The notes: generated by a model from the letters alone, not told the origin. Positions 8,628 through 17,640 are shown, numbered from the stretch's first letter. The stretch: DNA of 64,000 nucleotides from SHZI01 sp031395645 (GCA_031395645.1 JANNJM010000087.1:62001-126000); one strand, 5' to 3'. Made by a program: numbers and translations.

Positions 8628-9590
8628 TCACTGGGTAATGCTGTCCAGGTACTTTTCGGCGTCGAGGGCTGCCATACACCCGGAACCCGCCGAGGTAATT
8701 GCCTGGCGATAGACGCTGTCGGCGACATCGCCAGCGGCAAACACTCCCGGGATACTGGTCGCCGTAGCCGCCCCGGCGAGACCCGTCCGGACCACGATAT
8801 AGCCCTTGTCCAGCGCGAGCTGCTCCTTGAACAGCGAGGTATTCGGGTCGTGGCCGATCGCGATGAACAGGCCCGCGACATCGATGGTCTTGACCGACGA
8901 ACCGCCGTCGGTTGGCCGTACGCGCACGCCAGTCACTCCCGCGTCTGTGCCGACCACCGATTCGACTGCATGCTTCCAGAGGACGGAGACATTGCCGCCA
9001 TCGCGGGTCCGTGCCAGGAGTTTTTCCTGGAGCATGCTTTCCGCCCGGAAACTTTCCCGCCGGTGAATCACCGTGACGTGAGCTGCCAGGTTCGACAGGT
9101 ACAGCGCTTCCTCAACCGCTGTGTTGCCGCCACCAACCACGGCAACCTGCTGGCCGCGGTAGAAGAAGCCATCGCAGGTTGCACAGGCTGACACGCCCTT
9201 GCCACGAAAGCTCTGCTCAGAGGGGAGGCCGAGATAGCGCGCGGACGCTCCCGTGGCAATGACGAGCGCGTCGCAGGTGTATTGCCGCGAACCGCCGCGA
9301 AGACGAAACGGCCGAGTGCGGAGGTCTGCCTCTTCGATCTGGTCGAGTACTCCGGTGACTCCCAGCCGCTCCCCATGCTCGCGCAACTGGTCCATCAGTT
9401 CCGGGCCTTGCAGGCCGTGCCTGCCCCCGGGCCAGTTGTCGACGTCGGTGGTGGTCATCAGCTGACCGCCCTGTGCGAGGCCTGTGATCAGCAGAGGTTT
9501 GAGATTGGCCCGGGCGGCGTAGACCGCGGCGCTGTAACCGGCGGGCCCGGAGCCCAGGATGATCAGGCGGGCATGCGTTGTCTCAGTCAT
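8628..9590 (-). CDS. trxB: Thioredoxin reductase (NADPH)
   Basis: TrxB reduces thioredoxin with NADPH through FAD and a redox-active disulfide. The 320-residue protein has the N-terminal FAD dinucleotide fold (GSGPAGYSAAVYAARANL), the CATC redox centre (Cys136 and Cys139), the NADPH fold (VVGGGNTAVEEALYLSNLA followed by VTVIHRR) and the C-terminal FAD motif GVFAAGDVADSVYRQA. It is the first gene of the leftward run trxB-FemAB-aat-infA and diverges from ftsK across 140 nt. The trxB-ftsK proximity is conserved with E. coli, but lrp, which separates them there, is missing. Confidence 0.97.
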   Translation of the reverse strand: MTETTHARLIILGSGPAGYSAAVYAARANLKPLLITGLAQGGQLMTTTDVDNWPGGRHGLQGPELMDQLREHGERLGVTGVLDQIEEADLRTRPFRLRGGSRQYTCDALVIATGASARYLGLPSEQSFRGKGVSACATCDGFFYRGQQVAVVGGGNTAVEEALYLSNLAAHVTVIHRRESFRAESMLQEKLLARTRDGGNVSVLWKHAVESVVGTDAGVTGVRVRPTDGGSSVKTIDVAGLFIAIGHDPNTSLFKEQLALDKGYIVVRTGLAGAATATSIPGVFAAGDVADSVYRQAITSAGSGCMAALDAEKYLDSITQ

Positions 9591-9617
9591 GCGGCCAGTC
9601 TAGGCGAAGGCCCACGC

Positions 9618-9645
9618 TTGCGTCCAAACGTCTTGCTGCTATCAT
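9618..9645 (+). promoter_or_regulatory. Candidate ftsK promoter
   Basis: TTGCGT (9618-9623) and TATCAT (9640-9645) are separated by 16 nt in the trxB/ftsK divergent region. The -10 box matches the sigma70 consensus in five of six positions and the -35 box in three. The implied leader is about 80 nt. Confidence 0.4.
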
Positions 9646-9730
9646 CAATGCCACTAAGTGCTTGTCGGGCAGACAGTTAACCAAGTTTGTTGTTGCGCGT
9701 TCTCAGTGACCCGCTCCTCCAGGGATTGGA

Positions 9731-12046
9731 ATGGCCAGAGCCATCGGACTAGACAGTCGCAGCCTTGCGGCACCGCCAACCCATGCCGTTCGGGAAGCTG
9801 CCCTGTGGGTGTTGGGTGCCATTGCGCTGATCATGCTGGTGGCGCTGCTGAGCTACAACTCGCAGGATCCTGGTTTTAGTCACACCGGCGATGGCACGCC
9901 GGTGCGTAACCTGATTGGCGCCGTCGGCGCCTGGTTCGCCGACGTGGCCTACAGCCTGTTCGGAGGGCCAGCGCTGCTCTTCCCGGCGATGACATTGCTG
10001 GCCGGGTGGATCGTCTTTGCGGCCCGCACGAGTCCGGCGCCCATTGATCGGCAGATGCTCATCACGCGCCTGGCCGGCTTTGCGCTGACGCTCGCAACGA
10101 GCTGCGCACTTTCCACCCTCCATTTCGGTGCCCACGGGTTGCCCCAGACGGCGGGTGGTGCGTTCGGTGAGCTGCTGGGTAATGGTTTTGCGTCTGGACT
10201 GGGCCCGCTGGGGGCCACCTTACTTCTGCTGGCGCTCTGGCTGGCTGGCGTCTCACTGTTCACAGGCTTGTCGTGGCTGACCCTGATGGACAGGGTGGGT
10301 CGTTTCGTTCTTGGTCGCGCGGACCAGTCCCGGGCACTGTTCCTCGCTTTCCGGGCGCGGACGGCAGGACGGCGTGTCCAGGAAGAGCGCCAGGAGGTCG
10401 TGCGGAAGGAACGCAAGAAGGTCGAGAAGAAGGTGCCACCGCGGATCGAGCCGGCGCTCGCAGCCCCGCCACCGAGCACGCGGGCCGAGAAGGAGCGTCA
10501 GGTTCCGCTATTTCAAGGTGTGGCGATGCCGGGAGAATTGCCGCCCCTCTCGCTCCTGGACGACCCACCGGACCAGGTGCTGGCCTACTCCAAGGAGTCC
10601 CTCGAAGCCATGTCGCGGCTCGTCGAGCTGAAGCTCCGCGATTTCGGCGTCGAGGTTGAGGTCGTGGCCGTCCAGCCGGGCCCGATCGTCACCCGCTTCG
10701 AACTGGCACCGGCGCCAGGGGTCAAAGTCAGCCAGATCAGTAACCTGTCCAAGGACCTGGCTCGTTCCCTGTCTGCGATCAGCGTCCGGGTCGTGGAGGT
10801 GATTCCGGGCAAGCCGACCGTGGGTCTCGAGATTCCTAACGAAACTCGCGAAATGGTGACGCTCGGGGAGATCCTGCGCTCGAGAGCCTACGAGGAAATG
10901 CCTTCACCCCTGACGCTGGCGCTTGGCAAGGATATCGGTGGCAAGTCGGTGGTGGCGGACCTGCAGCGCATGCCGCACCTGATGATTGCAGGTACTACCG
11001 GGTCGGGTAAGTCGGTCGGTATCAATGCGATGGTGCTCAGCCTGCTCTTCAAGGCGACGGCCGAAGACGTGCGCATGATCATGATTGATCCAAAGATGCT
11101 GGAGCTGTCCGTTTACGAAGGTATTCCGCACCTTCTGGCACCGGTCGTGACTGACATGAAGGAATCGGCCAACGCCCTGCGCTGGTGCGTTGCCGAGATG
11201 GAGCGGCGTTACCGCCTCATGGCCGCCCTTGGGGTGCGCAACCTCTCCGGCTTCAACCGGAAGGTCAAGCTGGCGCTGGACAAGGGTGAGCCGATACCCG
11301 ATCCGCTGGTGGGCACGGAATACGCCCCAAAACCAACCGTCGATGGTATTGCGCCGACCCTGATCCCGCTCCCCCACATCGTCGTGATCATCGATGAGCT
11401 GGCCGACATGATGATGGTCGTCGGCAAGAAAGTTGAGGAGCTGATCACGCGTCTGGCGCAGAAGGCGCGAGCGTCCGGCATCCACATGATCATTGCGACC
11501 CAGCGGCCATCCGTGGACGTGATCACGGGCCTCATCAAGGCCAACATTCCCACCCGTATCGCCTTCCAGGTGTCGGCGAAGGTCGACTCCCGCACGATTC
11601 TCGACCAGAGTGGCGCTGAGTGTCTGCTCGGTCATGGCGATATGCTGTTCCTGCCCCCTGGCACCGGCATGCCCCTGCGAGTCCATGGTGCATTTGTGTC
11701 CGACCATGAAGTGCACCGCGTGGTGACCCATCTCAAGGGTGCCGGCGCGCCCGCGTACCTCGACGAGATTACAGAGGGACCAGCGGCGGGCTTCCCCGGC
11801 ATGCCGGGTGAAAACTCACAGTCCGGTGAGGCGGAGGGCGAAGCCGACGCCCTCTACGACCAGGCGGTACGCATTGTTTGTGAGACTCGCCGCGCTTCCG
11901 TGTCCGGTATCCAGCGGCGCCTCAAGATCGGCTACAACCGGGCTGCCCGCCTGGTCGAGAGCATGGAAGCCGCTGGGCTCGTCGGGCAACTCCAGTCGAA
12001 TGGTTTTAGGGAAGTACTTGCGCCACCGCCCCCCGAGAACGACTGA
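9731..12046 (+). CDS. ftsK: DNA translocase FtsK
   Basis: FtsK is the septal DNA pump that resolves and segregates chromosome termini with XerCD. The 771-residue protein has an N-terminal module of about four transmembrane helices (residues 25-185), a short charged linker rich in Arg, Lys and Glu, the RecA-like motor with Walker A GTTGSGKSVGIN near residue 420 and Walker B VVIIDELADMMMV, and a C-terminal winged-helix gamma domain (IQRRLKIGYNRAARLVESME) that reads KOPS. The linker is much shorter than in E. coli FtsK, as in many other proteobacteria. It heads an ftsK-lolA-vanZ-rarA-serS run. Confidence 0.96.
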   Translation: MARAIGLDSRSLAAPPTHAVREAALWVLGAIALIMLVALLSYNSQDPGFSHTGDGTPVRNLIGAVGAWFADVAYSLFGGPALLFPAMTLLAGWIVFAARTSPAPIDRQMLITRLAGFALTLATSCALSTLHFGAHGLPQTAGGAFGELLGNGFASGLGPLGATLLLLALWLAGVSLFTGLSWLTLMDRVGRFVLGRADQSRALFLAFRARTAGRRVQEERQEVVRKERKKVEKKVPPRIEPALAAPPPSTRAEKERQVPLFQGVAMPGELPPLSLLDDPPDQVLAYSKESLEAMSRLVELKLRDFGVEVEVVAVQPGPIVTRFELAPAPGVKVSQISNLSKDLARSLSAISVRVVEVIPGKPTVGLEIPNETREMVTLGEILRSRAYEEMPSPLTLALGKDIGGKSVVADLQRMPHLMIAGTTGSGKSVGINAMVLSLLFKATAEDVRMIMIDPKMLELSVYEGIPHLLAPVVTDMKESANALRWCVAEMERRYRLMAALGVRNLSGFNRKVKLALDKGEPIPDPLVGTEYAPKPTVDGIAPTLIPLPHIVVIIDELADMMMVVGKKVEELITRLAQKARASGIHMIIATQRPSVDVITGLIKANIPTRIAFQVSAKVDSRTILDQSGAECLLGHGDMLFLPPGTGMPLRVHGAFVSDHEVHRVVTHLKGAGAPAYLDEITEGPAAGFPGMPGENSQSGEAEGEADALYDQAVRIVCETRRASVSGIQRRLKIGYNRAARLVESMEAAGLVGQLQSNGFREVLAPPPPEND

Positions 12047-12062
12047 GCCCGTTCGTCCCGCG

Positions 12063-12710
12063 ATGCTCCGCTGGCTGCACATCCTGCTGACAGTGCTGGG
12101 GCTGATCATTCCGCCGGCGTTCGCGGCCACAGCTAAATCCACGGACTCAGGCATCGCCCGGTTAGAGGCCTTCCAGGCCAACGTCCAGGGCATGGAAGCC
12201 CGGTTTCGTCAGCAGGTCATGGATGCGAACCGGAAGGTACTGGAAGACACTTCGGGTACCGTCGTGATGCAGAGGCCCGGGCATTTTCGCTGGAACTATG
12301 AGGCGCCGTTCGAGCGCGTCATCGTGGCGGACGGCGAGAAGGTCTGGCTCTACGAGGCTGATCTGTACCAGGTCACCATCCGGCGGCTGAGTACCGGTAT
12401 CGGCGCCACGCCAGCTGCGCTGCTCACGGGCAAGGAAGCGGTGCTGAAGCACTTTGACGTCGAGAAATCCTGGGTTGAGGATGGACTCGCGTTCGTGCGA
12501 CTGACCCCCAAGTCGACGGAGGCGGAATTCGCGGGAGTGACGCTTGGCTTCAAGGGCGCCGAACTGAGACGGCTGCTGCTCGACGACCGTCTCGGTCAGC
12601 AGACGCGGATAGACCTGTCCGAGTTGCGGATCAACCCTCGTTTGTCGCCAGAGCTGTTTCGCTTCAAGACCCCACCGGGTGCCGATGTCATCGACGACAG
12701 CGAGCTCTGA
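12063..12710 (+). CDS. lolA: Outer-membrane lipoprotein carrier LolA
   Basis: LolA is the periplasmic chaperone that ferries lipoproteins from LolCDE to LolB. I chose the ATG at 12063, 16 nt after ftsK, because it yields a signal peptide (LHILLTVLGLIIPPAFA) and a 215-residue protein of normal size; the open frame extends upstream into ftsK but without protein-like sequence. Family features are MEARFRQQVMDANRKVLEDT, GHFRWNYEAPFERVIVADG and LWLYEADL-type strands, plus the C-terminal NPRLSPELFRFKTPPGADVI block. The ftsK-lolA-rarA-serS order matches E. coli. Confidence 0.94.
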   Translation: MLRWLHILLTVLGLIIPPAFAATAKSTDSGIARLEAFQANVQGMEARFRQQVMDANRKVLEDTSGTVVMQRPGHFRWNYEAPFERVIVADGEKVWLYEADLYQVTIRRLSTGIGATPAALLTGKEAVLKHFDVEKSWVEDGLAFVRLTPKSTEAEFAGVTLGFKGAELRRLLLDDRLGQQTRIDLSELRINPRLSPELFRFKTPPGADVIDDSEL

Positions 12711-12718
12711 GGTTTCAC

Positions 12719-13105
12719 ATGCTTCCCTTACGTTATTCCCGGTACTGGCTGGCGGCTGGGCTTGTGCTCCTCGCGCTGGGCCTGGCCTCGGCGCTCTCGC
12801 CGATCTCGTCCCGCATGCCGCTGACGCTGAATGACAAACTGCTGCACGCGGGCGGATTTCTGTTTTTCATGGTCTGGTTCGGAGGCATCTTCAAGGCCAG
12901 AGCGCTGCCGTACGTGGTCGTGGCACTGGCGGCGTATGGCCTGCTCATCGAACTCCTGCAGAGTTTCACCCCGACGCGCCAGGCCGAGTTCCTCGACCTG
13001 ATCGCAGACGTCATGGGGATACTGCTGGGTTGGGCGGTGACGGCGGCGGGTGCTTCCCTCTGGTGTGCAAAACTGGAGTCATGGTTCGCACGTCCAGTCC
13101 GCTGA
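12719..13105 (+). CDS. VanZ-like membrane protein
   Basis: This is a 128-residue integral membrane protein with four predicted helices. It has the VanZ-family pattern: SPISSRMPLTLNDKLLHAGG (the Asp-Lys-x-x-His stretch at the first loop), and IELLQSFTPTRQAEFLDLIA followed by DVMGILLGWAV near the C terminus. The founding member gives low-level teicoplanin resistance; housekeeping relatives have no assigned function. It begins 8 nt after lolA and its 3' end overlaps rarA by 25 nt, so it is probably co-transcribed. Confidence 0.85.
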   Translation: MLPLRYSRYWLAAGLVLLALGLASALSPISSRMPLTLNDKLLHAGGFLFFMVWFGGIFKARALPYVVVALAAYGLLIELLQSFTPTRQAEFLDLIADVMGILLGWAVTAAGASLWCAKLESWFARPVR

Positions 13106-14433
13106 GCAACCCCGCTGCAGGCGGGGCGCCGCGACCGCCGGAATGGCGCCCGCTGGCCGACCGGATGCGGCCCGCAACCCTCGCCGACGTGGTCGGCCAG
13201 GAGCATCTGCTGGGGGCGAACCAGCCCCTGGCGCGACTCGTCAACGGCGAACTGCATTCGGCCGTACTCTGGGGACCTCCGGGGTCCGGCAAGACGACCC
13301 TCGCGCGGCTCCTGGCGGCCACTGCCGGGGCGCACTTCGTCGCGCTGTCCGCCGTGTTGGCCGGCGTAAAGGAAGTACGGGAAACCGTGGCATTTGCCCA
13401 GGCGAATGCCGGCCAGCGCACCGTACTGTTCTTAGACGAGGTCCATCGTTTCAATAAGTCCCAGCAGGACGCCTTTCTGCCCTTCGTCGAGGATGGCACC
13501 CTCGTCTTCATCGGTGCCACGACCGAGAATCCCGCCTTCGCCCTGAACAACGCGCTGCTGTCGCGCGCCCGGGTCTACGTCCTGAAGCCACTGGCGGATC
13601 AGGATCTCGTCGCCATCCTGTCGGCAGCGCTTAAAGATCCGGAACGGGGGCTGGGTGCGCAGGGTGTCATCGCGACGGAGACCGAACTCCTGGGCCTGGC
13701 TCGCGGTGCCGATGGCGATGCGCGACGCGCGCTGAACCTGCTGGAAATTGCCGCCGGACTCGTGGCGGGCGACCACGTACTGACGCCGGCGATCGTCGCT
13801 ACGGTTCTGACCGGCAGCTACCGCCGGTTTGATCGTCAGGGGGACGTCTTCTACGAACAGATCTCGGCACTGCACAAATCGGTGCGGGGTTCGGATCCCG
13901 ACGCGGCACTCTATTGGCTGGCGCGCATGCTCGATAGCGGCTGCGATCCCGCCTACGTGGCGCGCCGCATCGTGCGGATGGCATCGGAAGACATCGGCAA
14001 TGCAGACCCCCGCGCCCTGACCGTAGCCCTCGAAGCCTGGCAGGCGTGGGAGCGGCTGGGCTCGCCGGAAGGCGAACTCGGGCTCGCGCAGGCAGTCGTC
14101 TTTCTCGCCTGCGCGGCCAAGAGCAACGCCACGTATTTAGCCTGGCAAGCCGCGCAGGCCGACGTCAGTGCGCACGGTAGCCTGGCGGTGCCTCCGGCAC
14201 TGCGGCCTGCCTCGACGGGACTGGCCCGCAGTCTCGGGCATGGCAGTGGCTATCGTTACGCGCACGACGAGCCCGATGCCTTCGCAGCCGGGGCGAGCTA
14301 CTTTCCCGACGAACTGGGCCAGCCGATCTACTACGAGCCGGTAGCCCGTGGTCTCGAACAGCGTATCGCGGAGAAGCTGGCAGACTTCCGCGCGCGCAAC
14401 CGCACGGCCCGTCAGGCCAAGCCGCCGGTGTAA
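13081..14433 (+). CDS. rarA: Replication-associated recombination protein RarA (MgsA)
   Basis: RarA is a AAA+ ATPase of the clamp-loader/RuvB group acting at stalled replication forks. I place the start at the ATG at 13081 (450 residues); an ATG at 13030 would add 17 residues without family character and lie deep inside the vanZ-like gene. Motifs are RPLADRMRPATLADVVGQEH, Walker A GPPGSGKTTLARLLA, Walker B and box VI LDEVHRFNKSQQDAFLPFVE, sensor 1 FIGATTENPAF, and the MgsA C-terminal segment (HKSVRGSDPDAALYWLARML) that forms the tetramerisation domain. It lies between lolA and serS as in E. coli. Confidence 0.95.
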   Translation: MVRTSSPLSNPAAGGAPRPPEWRPLADRMRPATLADVVGQEHLLGANQPLARLVNGELHSAVLWGPPGSGKTTLARLLAATAGAHFVALSAVLAGVKEVRETVAFAQANAGQRTVLFLDEVHRFNKSQQDAFLPFVEDGTLVFIGATTENPAFALNNALLSRARVYVLKPLADQDLVAILSAALKDPERGLGAQGVIATETELLGLARGADGDARRALNLLEIAAGLVAGDHVLTPAIVATVLTGSYRRFDRQGDVFYEQISALHKSVRGSDPDAALYWLARMLDSGCDPAYVARRIVRMASEDIGNADPRALTVALEAWQAWERLGSPEGELGLAQAVVFLACAAKSNATYLAWQAAQADVSAHGSLAVPPALRPASTGLARSLGHGSGYRYAHDEPDAFAAGASYFPDELGQPIYYEPVARGLEQRIAEKLADFRARNRTARQAKPPV

Positions 14434-14475
14434 ACTGCCGCGGATTCGGCCCAGCCATTCTTCCGGAACCAGACC

Positions 14476-15768
14476 ATGCTCGATCCCCGACTCCTGCGCA
14501 CCGATCTCGATGGCGTGCGGGCCAATCTCGCCCGCCGTGGCTTCGCGCTCGACACGGGCGTGTTTCAGTCGCTTGAAGACCGGCGCAAGACGGTTCAGGT
14601 CCGTGTTCAGGAGTTGCGCAGCGAGCGCAACACCCGCTCGCGTGACATCGGCAAGCTGAAAGCGGCGGGTGAGGACACGGGTCCGCTCATGGCGGCGGTC
14701 ACGCAGCTCGGCGACGAGCAGGCGGATCTCGAGACCCAGCTGGAGACCCTCCAGGGCGTGCTGGAGTCGTTGCAGCTGGGTTTCCCGAACCTGCTGTTCG
14801 ACGACGTCACGGAGGGGCGGGAGGAGGCTGCAAACGTAGAGCGGCGTCGCTGGGGTGTTCCGCGCCAGTTCGATTTTACCCCCCGCGACCACGTGGACCT
14901 CGGCGCTGACAGCGGCCTGCTCGACATGGACGCTGCCGGAAAAATTGCCGGTGCCCGTTTCACCGTCCTCCGTGGGCCGCTCGCCCGGCTGCACCGGGCG
15001 CTGATCCAGTTCATGCTCGACCTGCACGTCGGCGAGCATGGCTACACGGAAGTCTACGTTCCCTACCTGGTGAACCGGGACAGCCTGCGGGGTACGGGCC
15101 AGCTGCCGAAGTTCGAGGCCGACCTGTTTGCGGTGGGTGGCGAGTCCGACCTGCTGCTCATCCCCACGGCGGAAGTCCCCGTGACTAACCTCGTTCGGGA
15201 CCGCATTCTCGAGCCGACGAACCTGCCAGCCCGTTACGTGGCCCACACGCCGTGCTTTCGCTCAGAAGCGGGCTCCTACGGCAGGGACACGCGGGGCATG
15301 CTGCGCCAGCACCAGTTCGAAAAGGTGGAGCTGGTCCAGGTCGTCCGTCCCGAGGACTCTGCGGCGGCACTCGAGGCACTGACCGGACATGCGGAATTCG
15401 TCCTGCAGAAGCTGGGATTGCCCTACCGGGTGATGGCCCTGTGTGCCGGCGACATCGGTTTCTCTGCCGCACGCACCTACGACCTGGAGGTCTGGCTCCC
15501 GGGTCAGGACCGCTTCCGGGAGATTTCCTCCTGCAGCAACTGCACGGATTTCCAGGCGCGACGCATGGCGGCCCGCTGGCGCAATCCGGTCACGGGCAAG
15601 CCGGAACTCGTGCACACGCTGAACGGTTCGGGAGTGGCGGCGGGTCGCGCGCTGATCGCGGTGATGGAGAACTACCAGAATGCCGACGGCACCATCACGG
15701 TGCCGTCGGTGCTCGCGCCCTACATGGGCGGTATCAGCCAGATACCGGCGAATCCCGCCGGTATCTGA
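14476..15768 (+). CDS. serS: Seryl-tRNA synthetase
   Basis: This class II aminoacyl-tRNA synthetase charges tRNA-Ser and tRNA-Sec. The 430-residue protein has an N-terminal antiparallel coiled coil (about residues 25-105) that holds the long variable arm of tRNA-Ser. The catalytic core follows, with motif 2 TPCFRSEAGSYGRDTRGMLR, the EKVELVQ segment, and motif 3 LNGSGVAAGRALIAVMENYQ. The ATG at 14476 matches the family start. It is 42 nt after rarA, converges with yccA after 4 nt, and a tRNA-Ser gene lies about 0.8 kb downstream. Confidence 0.97.
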   Translation: MLDPRLLRTDLDGVRANLARRGFALDTGVFQSLEDRRKTVQVRVQELRSERNTRSRDIGKLKAAGEDTGPLMAAVTQLGDEQADLETQLETLQGVLESLQLGFPNLLFDDVTEGREEAANVERRRWGVPRQFDFTPRDHVDLGADSGLLDMDAAGKIAGARFTVLRGPLARLHRALIQFMLDLHVGEHGYTEVYVPYLVNRDSLRGTGQLPKFEADLFAVGGESDLLLIPTAEVPVTNLVRDRILEPTNLPARYVAHTPCFRSEAGSYGRDTRGMLRQHQFEKVELVQVVRPEDSAAALEALTGHAEFVLQKLGLPYRVMALCAGDIGFSAARTYDLEVWLPGQDRFREISSCSNCTDFQARRMAARWRNPVTGKPELVHTLNGSGVAAGRALIAVMENYQNADGTITVPSVLAPYMGGISQIPANPAGI

Positions 15769-15772
15769 CGAC

Positions 15773-16468
15773 TCATTCGTCGCGGCCGATGCCCAGCATG
15801 GCGAGCAGGTGGATAAAGATATTGTAGAGACTGACGTAGAGACTCACCGTGGCGAGGATGTAGTTGGTCTGGCCACCGTGGATGATGGCGCTGGTCTCGA
15901 AGAGAATGCAGCCCGCCATCAGCAGCACCACCGCCGACGAGATCACCATCTGGAAGGCCGACAGGTCCACGAACAGCCCAACGACAATCACGCCGAGCAG
16001 CCCGATCAGTCCCACGGTCAGAAAGCTGCCCATGAAACTCATGTCGCGGCGTGACTGGACCACGTAGGCGCTCAAGCCGGCAAACAGCAGGCCGGTGATG
16101 CCCAAGCTGGTCATGACCAGTTCCCCACCGTTGGGAACCGTCGTGAGGTAAGCGCTTAGCATGGGCCCGAGGGTGAGCCCCATGAACCCGGTGAGCGCGA
16201 AGACGGCCGCGATGCCAGCCGCCGAGTTCTTCAGGCGATAGGTGACAAACAGCAAACCGAAGTAGCCGACGAGCGTGACGACCGGCCCGAGGTACGGCAT
16301 ACCCATGGCCATGGCGAGCCCGGCCATCGCCGCGCTGAACAGCAGGGTGGCTGACAGCAAGAGGTAGGTGTTGCGCAGCACCCGGTTCGTGGCGAGTTCG
16401 GAAGGGCGGGTGGCTGTGTCTTGGGCGCCCGGTAAGAGGCGGATATCACGGTCAGCTGCCATGCACAT
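15773..16468 (-). CDS. yccA: Bax inhibitor-1/YccA family membrane protein
   Basis: YccA-type proteins are inner-membrane modulators or substrates of FtsH with the BI-1 fold. The 231-residue protein has seven hydrophobic segments starting near residue 35 (TYLLLSATLLFSAAMAGLAM) and ends with VSLYVSLYNIFIHLLAMLG and a short acidic tail, matching the conserved BI-1 last helix and its Asp sensor region (FETSAIIHGG). Two in-frame ATGs exist (16468 and 16462); either fits. It sits beside tRNA-Ser(UGA), the same neighbour as in E. coli. Confidence 0.92.
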   Translation of the reverse strand: MCMAADRDIRLLPGAQDTATRPSELATNRVLRNTYLLLSATLLFSAAMAGLAMAMGMPYLGPVVTLVGYFGLLFVTYRLKNSAAGIAAVFALTGFMGLTLGPMLSAYLTTVPNGGELVMTSLGITGLLFAGLSAYVVQSRRDMSFMGSFLTVGLIGLLGVIVVGLFVDLSAFQMVISSAVVLLMAGCILFETSAIIHGGQTNYILATVSLYVSLYNIFIHLLAMLGIGRDE

Positions 16469-16561
16469 ACTCCGGTCAGGGATTGAAGAGTGGACACCCT
16501 AACAGACAGCACTGCCGGGCCAAAGTTTCAGCCGGGTCAGGCGCGTGACGCTCCGCGGCGC

Positions 16562-16590
16562 TTGAATGTGGGCCCGCCGGTGGTGACAAT
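16562..16590 (+). promoter_or_regulatory. Candidate promoter of tRNA-Ser
   Basis: TTGAAT (16562-16567) and GACAAT (16585-16590) are separated by exactly 17 nt and end 15 nt before the mature tRNA 5' end. Each box matches four of six consensus positions, and spacing and location suit a tRNA promoter. Confidence 0.45.
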
Positions 16591-16605
16591 TCCCCGGCTT
16601 GCATC

Positions 16606-16693
16606 GGAGAGGTGGCAGAGCGGTCGAATGCGGCGGTCTTGAAAACCGTTGAACCGCAAGGTTCCGGGGGTTCGAATCCCTCCCTCTCCGCCA
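16606..16693 (+). tRNA. tRNA-Ser (anticodon UGA)
   Basis: The 88-nt gene with encoded CCA has a perfect 7-bp acceptor stem (GGAGAGG at 16606-16612 with CCTCTCC at 16683-16689), discriminator G and the long variable arm expected for tRNA-Ser. The anticodon loop CTTGAAA holds TGA at 16640-16642. The T arm contains GGTTCGAATCC. It reads UCN codons, mainly UCA. Confidence 0.97.
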
Positions 16694-16722
16694 GCGTTCC
16701 GCCCTTCCAGGAGCCCGTGCCC

Positions 16723-17010
16723 ATGATGAACGCCACCTACCGACGTCCGGGCCGCTGGCTGGCCAGCCTCGTGTGTGCAGCCCCGCTGTTGCTGGCCGGC
16801 TGTGCTCTGCCCCATTTTGCAGGCCTGGGCAGCTACTACGCCATCACCGACGTCGCATCCGGCCGTGTCTACTACACCGACAACGTGAGCCGCGAAGATC
16901 GTGGCGTGGTCGAGTTTGAGGATTCATCCAACGAGGCCAGGGTTAGCATCCCGTCCGCCACGGTGCGCGAGATCAGCCGGGCGGAATTTCAAGCGGGGCG
17001 GACTCCGTGA
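16723..17010 (+). CDS. Small lipoprotein of unknown function
   Basis: This 95-residue protein has a type II signal peptide with lipobox LLAGC (SLVCAAPLLLAGCALPHF). The mature part is a short beta-rich domain (YYAITDVASGRVYYTDNVSR, then VVEFEDSSNEARVSIPSATV and REISRAEFQ). Similar 'SGRVYYT ... GxVxFxD ... EF' domains occur in uncharacterised proteobacterial lipoproteins; I know of no function. The frame is open back into the tRNA, but the ATG at 16723 is the first that gives a lipoprotein signal. It lies 29 nt after the tRNA and 33 nt before the phosphatase-like gene. Confidence 0.8.
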   Translation: MMNATYRRPGRWLASLVCAAPLLLAGCALPHFAGLGSYYAITDVASGRVYYTDNVSREDRGVVEFEDSSNEARVSIPSATVREISRAEFQAGRTP

Positions 17011-17043
17011 CTGCCGTAGCCATCGGCGGAGTAGCCTAGCCCC

Positions 17044-17640
17044 ATGGCAATGGATCCCAGGCGTCGAAGGCGGCGCCAGCGACGGGCCGGGGCGGTGGCC
17101 GCCTTCATGGTGCTGGCGCTCGGGCTGGCCTTCTTTTTTGAGTCGCAATCCACGACCACGGTGATCCTGGTCCGGCATGCCGACATCGAGTCCGGGCTGG
17201 GCGCTGACCTGGGCCTGAGCGCCCAGGGCGCGATTCGCGCGGAAGAGCTGTCCCGGGTTCTCGCCGATGTGGACGTTGTGCAGGGGATTGACGCCATTCT
17301 CGTGGGTGCGGGGCGTGCGTCCCGGGAAACGGCTGAGCCGCTGGCGCGTCGCCAGAACTTGCCCGTGCAGGAAGTCGACACCGCTAGTCCGAAAGCGCTC
17401 GCGAAGCGGATTCTCAAGGAGTTCAAGGGCCAGATCGTCCTCGTGGTTGCGGAGGCCGAGGCCATACCCGTGCTGATTCCCAGATTTCAGGGCAGCAAGA
17501 AACTGCCAGCGATGGCCGATGCCGAGTACGACAATCTTTACGTCGTCAGCATCCCCTGGTACGGCAAGGTCAAGACACTGCGGTTGCGCTACGGCGTCAG
17601 GCCGGTGCCCGCGGTGCCGGCACTGCCACCCGACAGCTAG
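17044..17640 (+). CDS. Membrane-anchored histidine phosphatase-like protein, probably inactive
   Basis: The 198-residue protein starts with a basic patch (six consecutive Arg) and one helix (AAFMVLALGLAFFF), predicting an inner-membrane anchor with a periplasmic domain. The domain is a phosphoglycerate-mutase/histidine-phosphatase fold: VRHADIE carries the nucleophile pair Arg44-His45, and RASRETAEPLA carries the conserved Arg. The second catalytic His, normally in a GHS/GHxNT motif after the LVV strand, is replaced: LVVAEAEAIPVLI puts Glu137 there. The fold continues normally afterwards (YDNLYVVSIPW, LRLRYG). I infer a pseudo-enzyme or one with altered chemistry. It overlaps the trmH stop by 4 nt, convergent. 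Confidence 0.82.
   Translation: MAMDPRRRRRRQRRAGAVAAFMVLALGLAFFFESQSTTTVILVRHADIESGLGADLGLSAQGAIRAEELSRVLADVDVVQGIDAILVGAGRASRETAEPLARRQNLPVQEVDTASPKALAKRILKEFKGQIVLVVAEAEAIPVLIPRFQGSKKLPAMADAEYDNLYVVSIPWYGKVKTLRLRYGVRPVPAVPALPPDS

Noticed and set aside
14137..15246. 369-codon open frame antisense to rarA/serS
   Set aside because: Spans the junction of two firm genes; no motif, no ribosome-binding site.
16612..16722. Upstream extension of the lipoprotein frame into tRNA-Ser
   Set aside because: The first 37 codons are tRNA sequence; the ATG at 16723 gives a proper lipoprotein signal.
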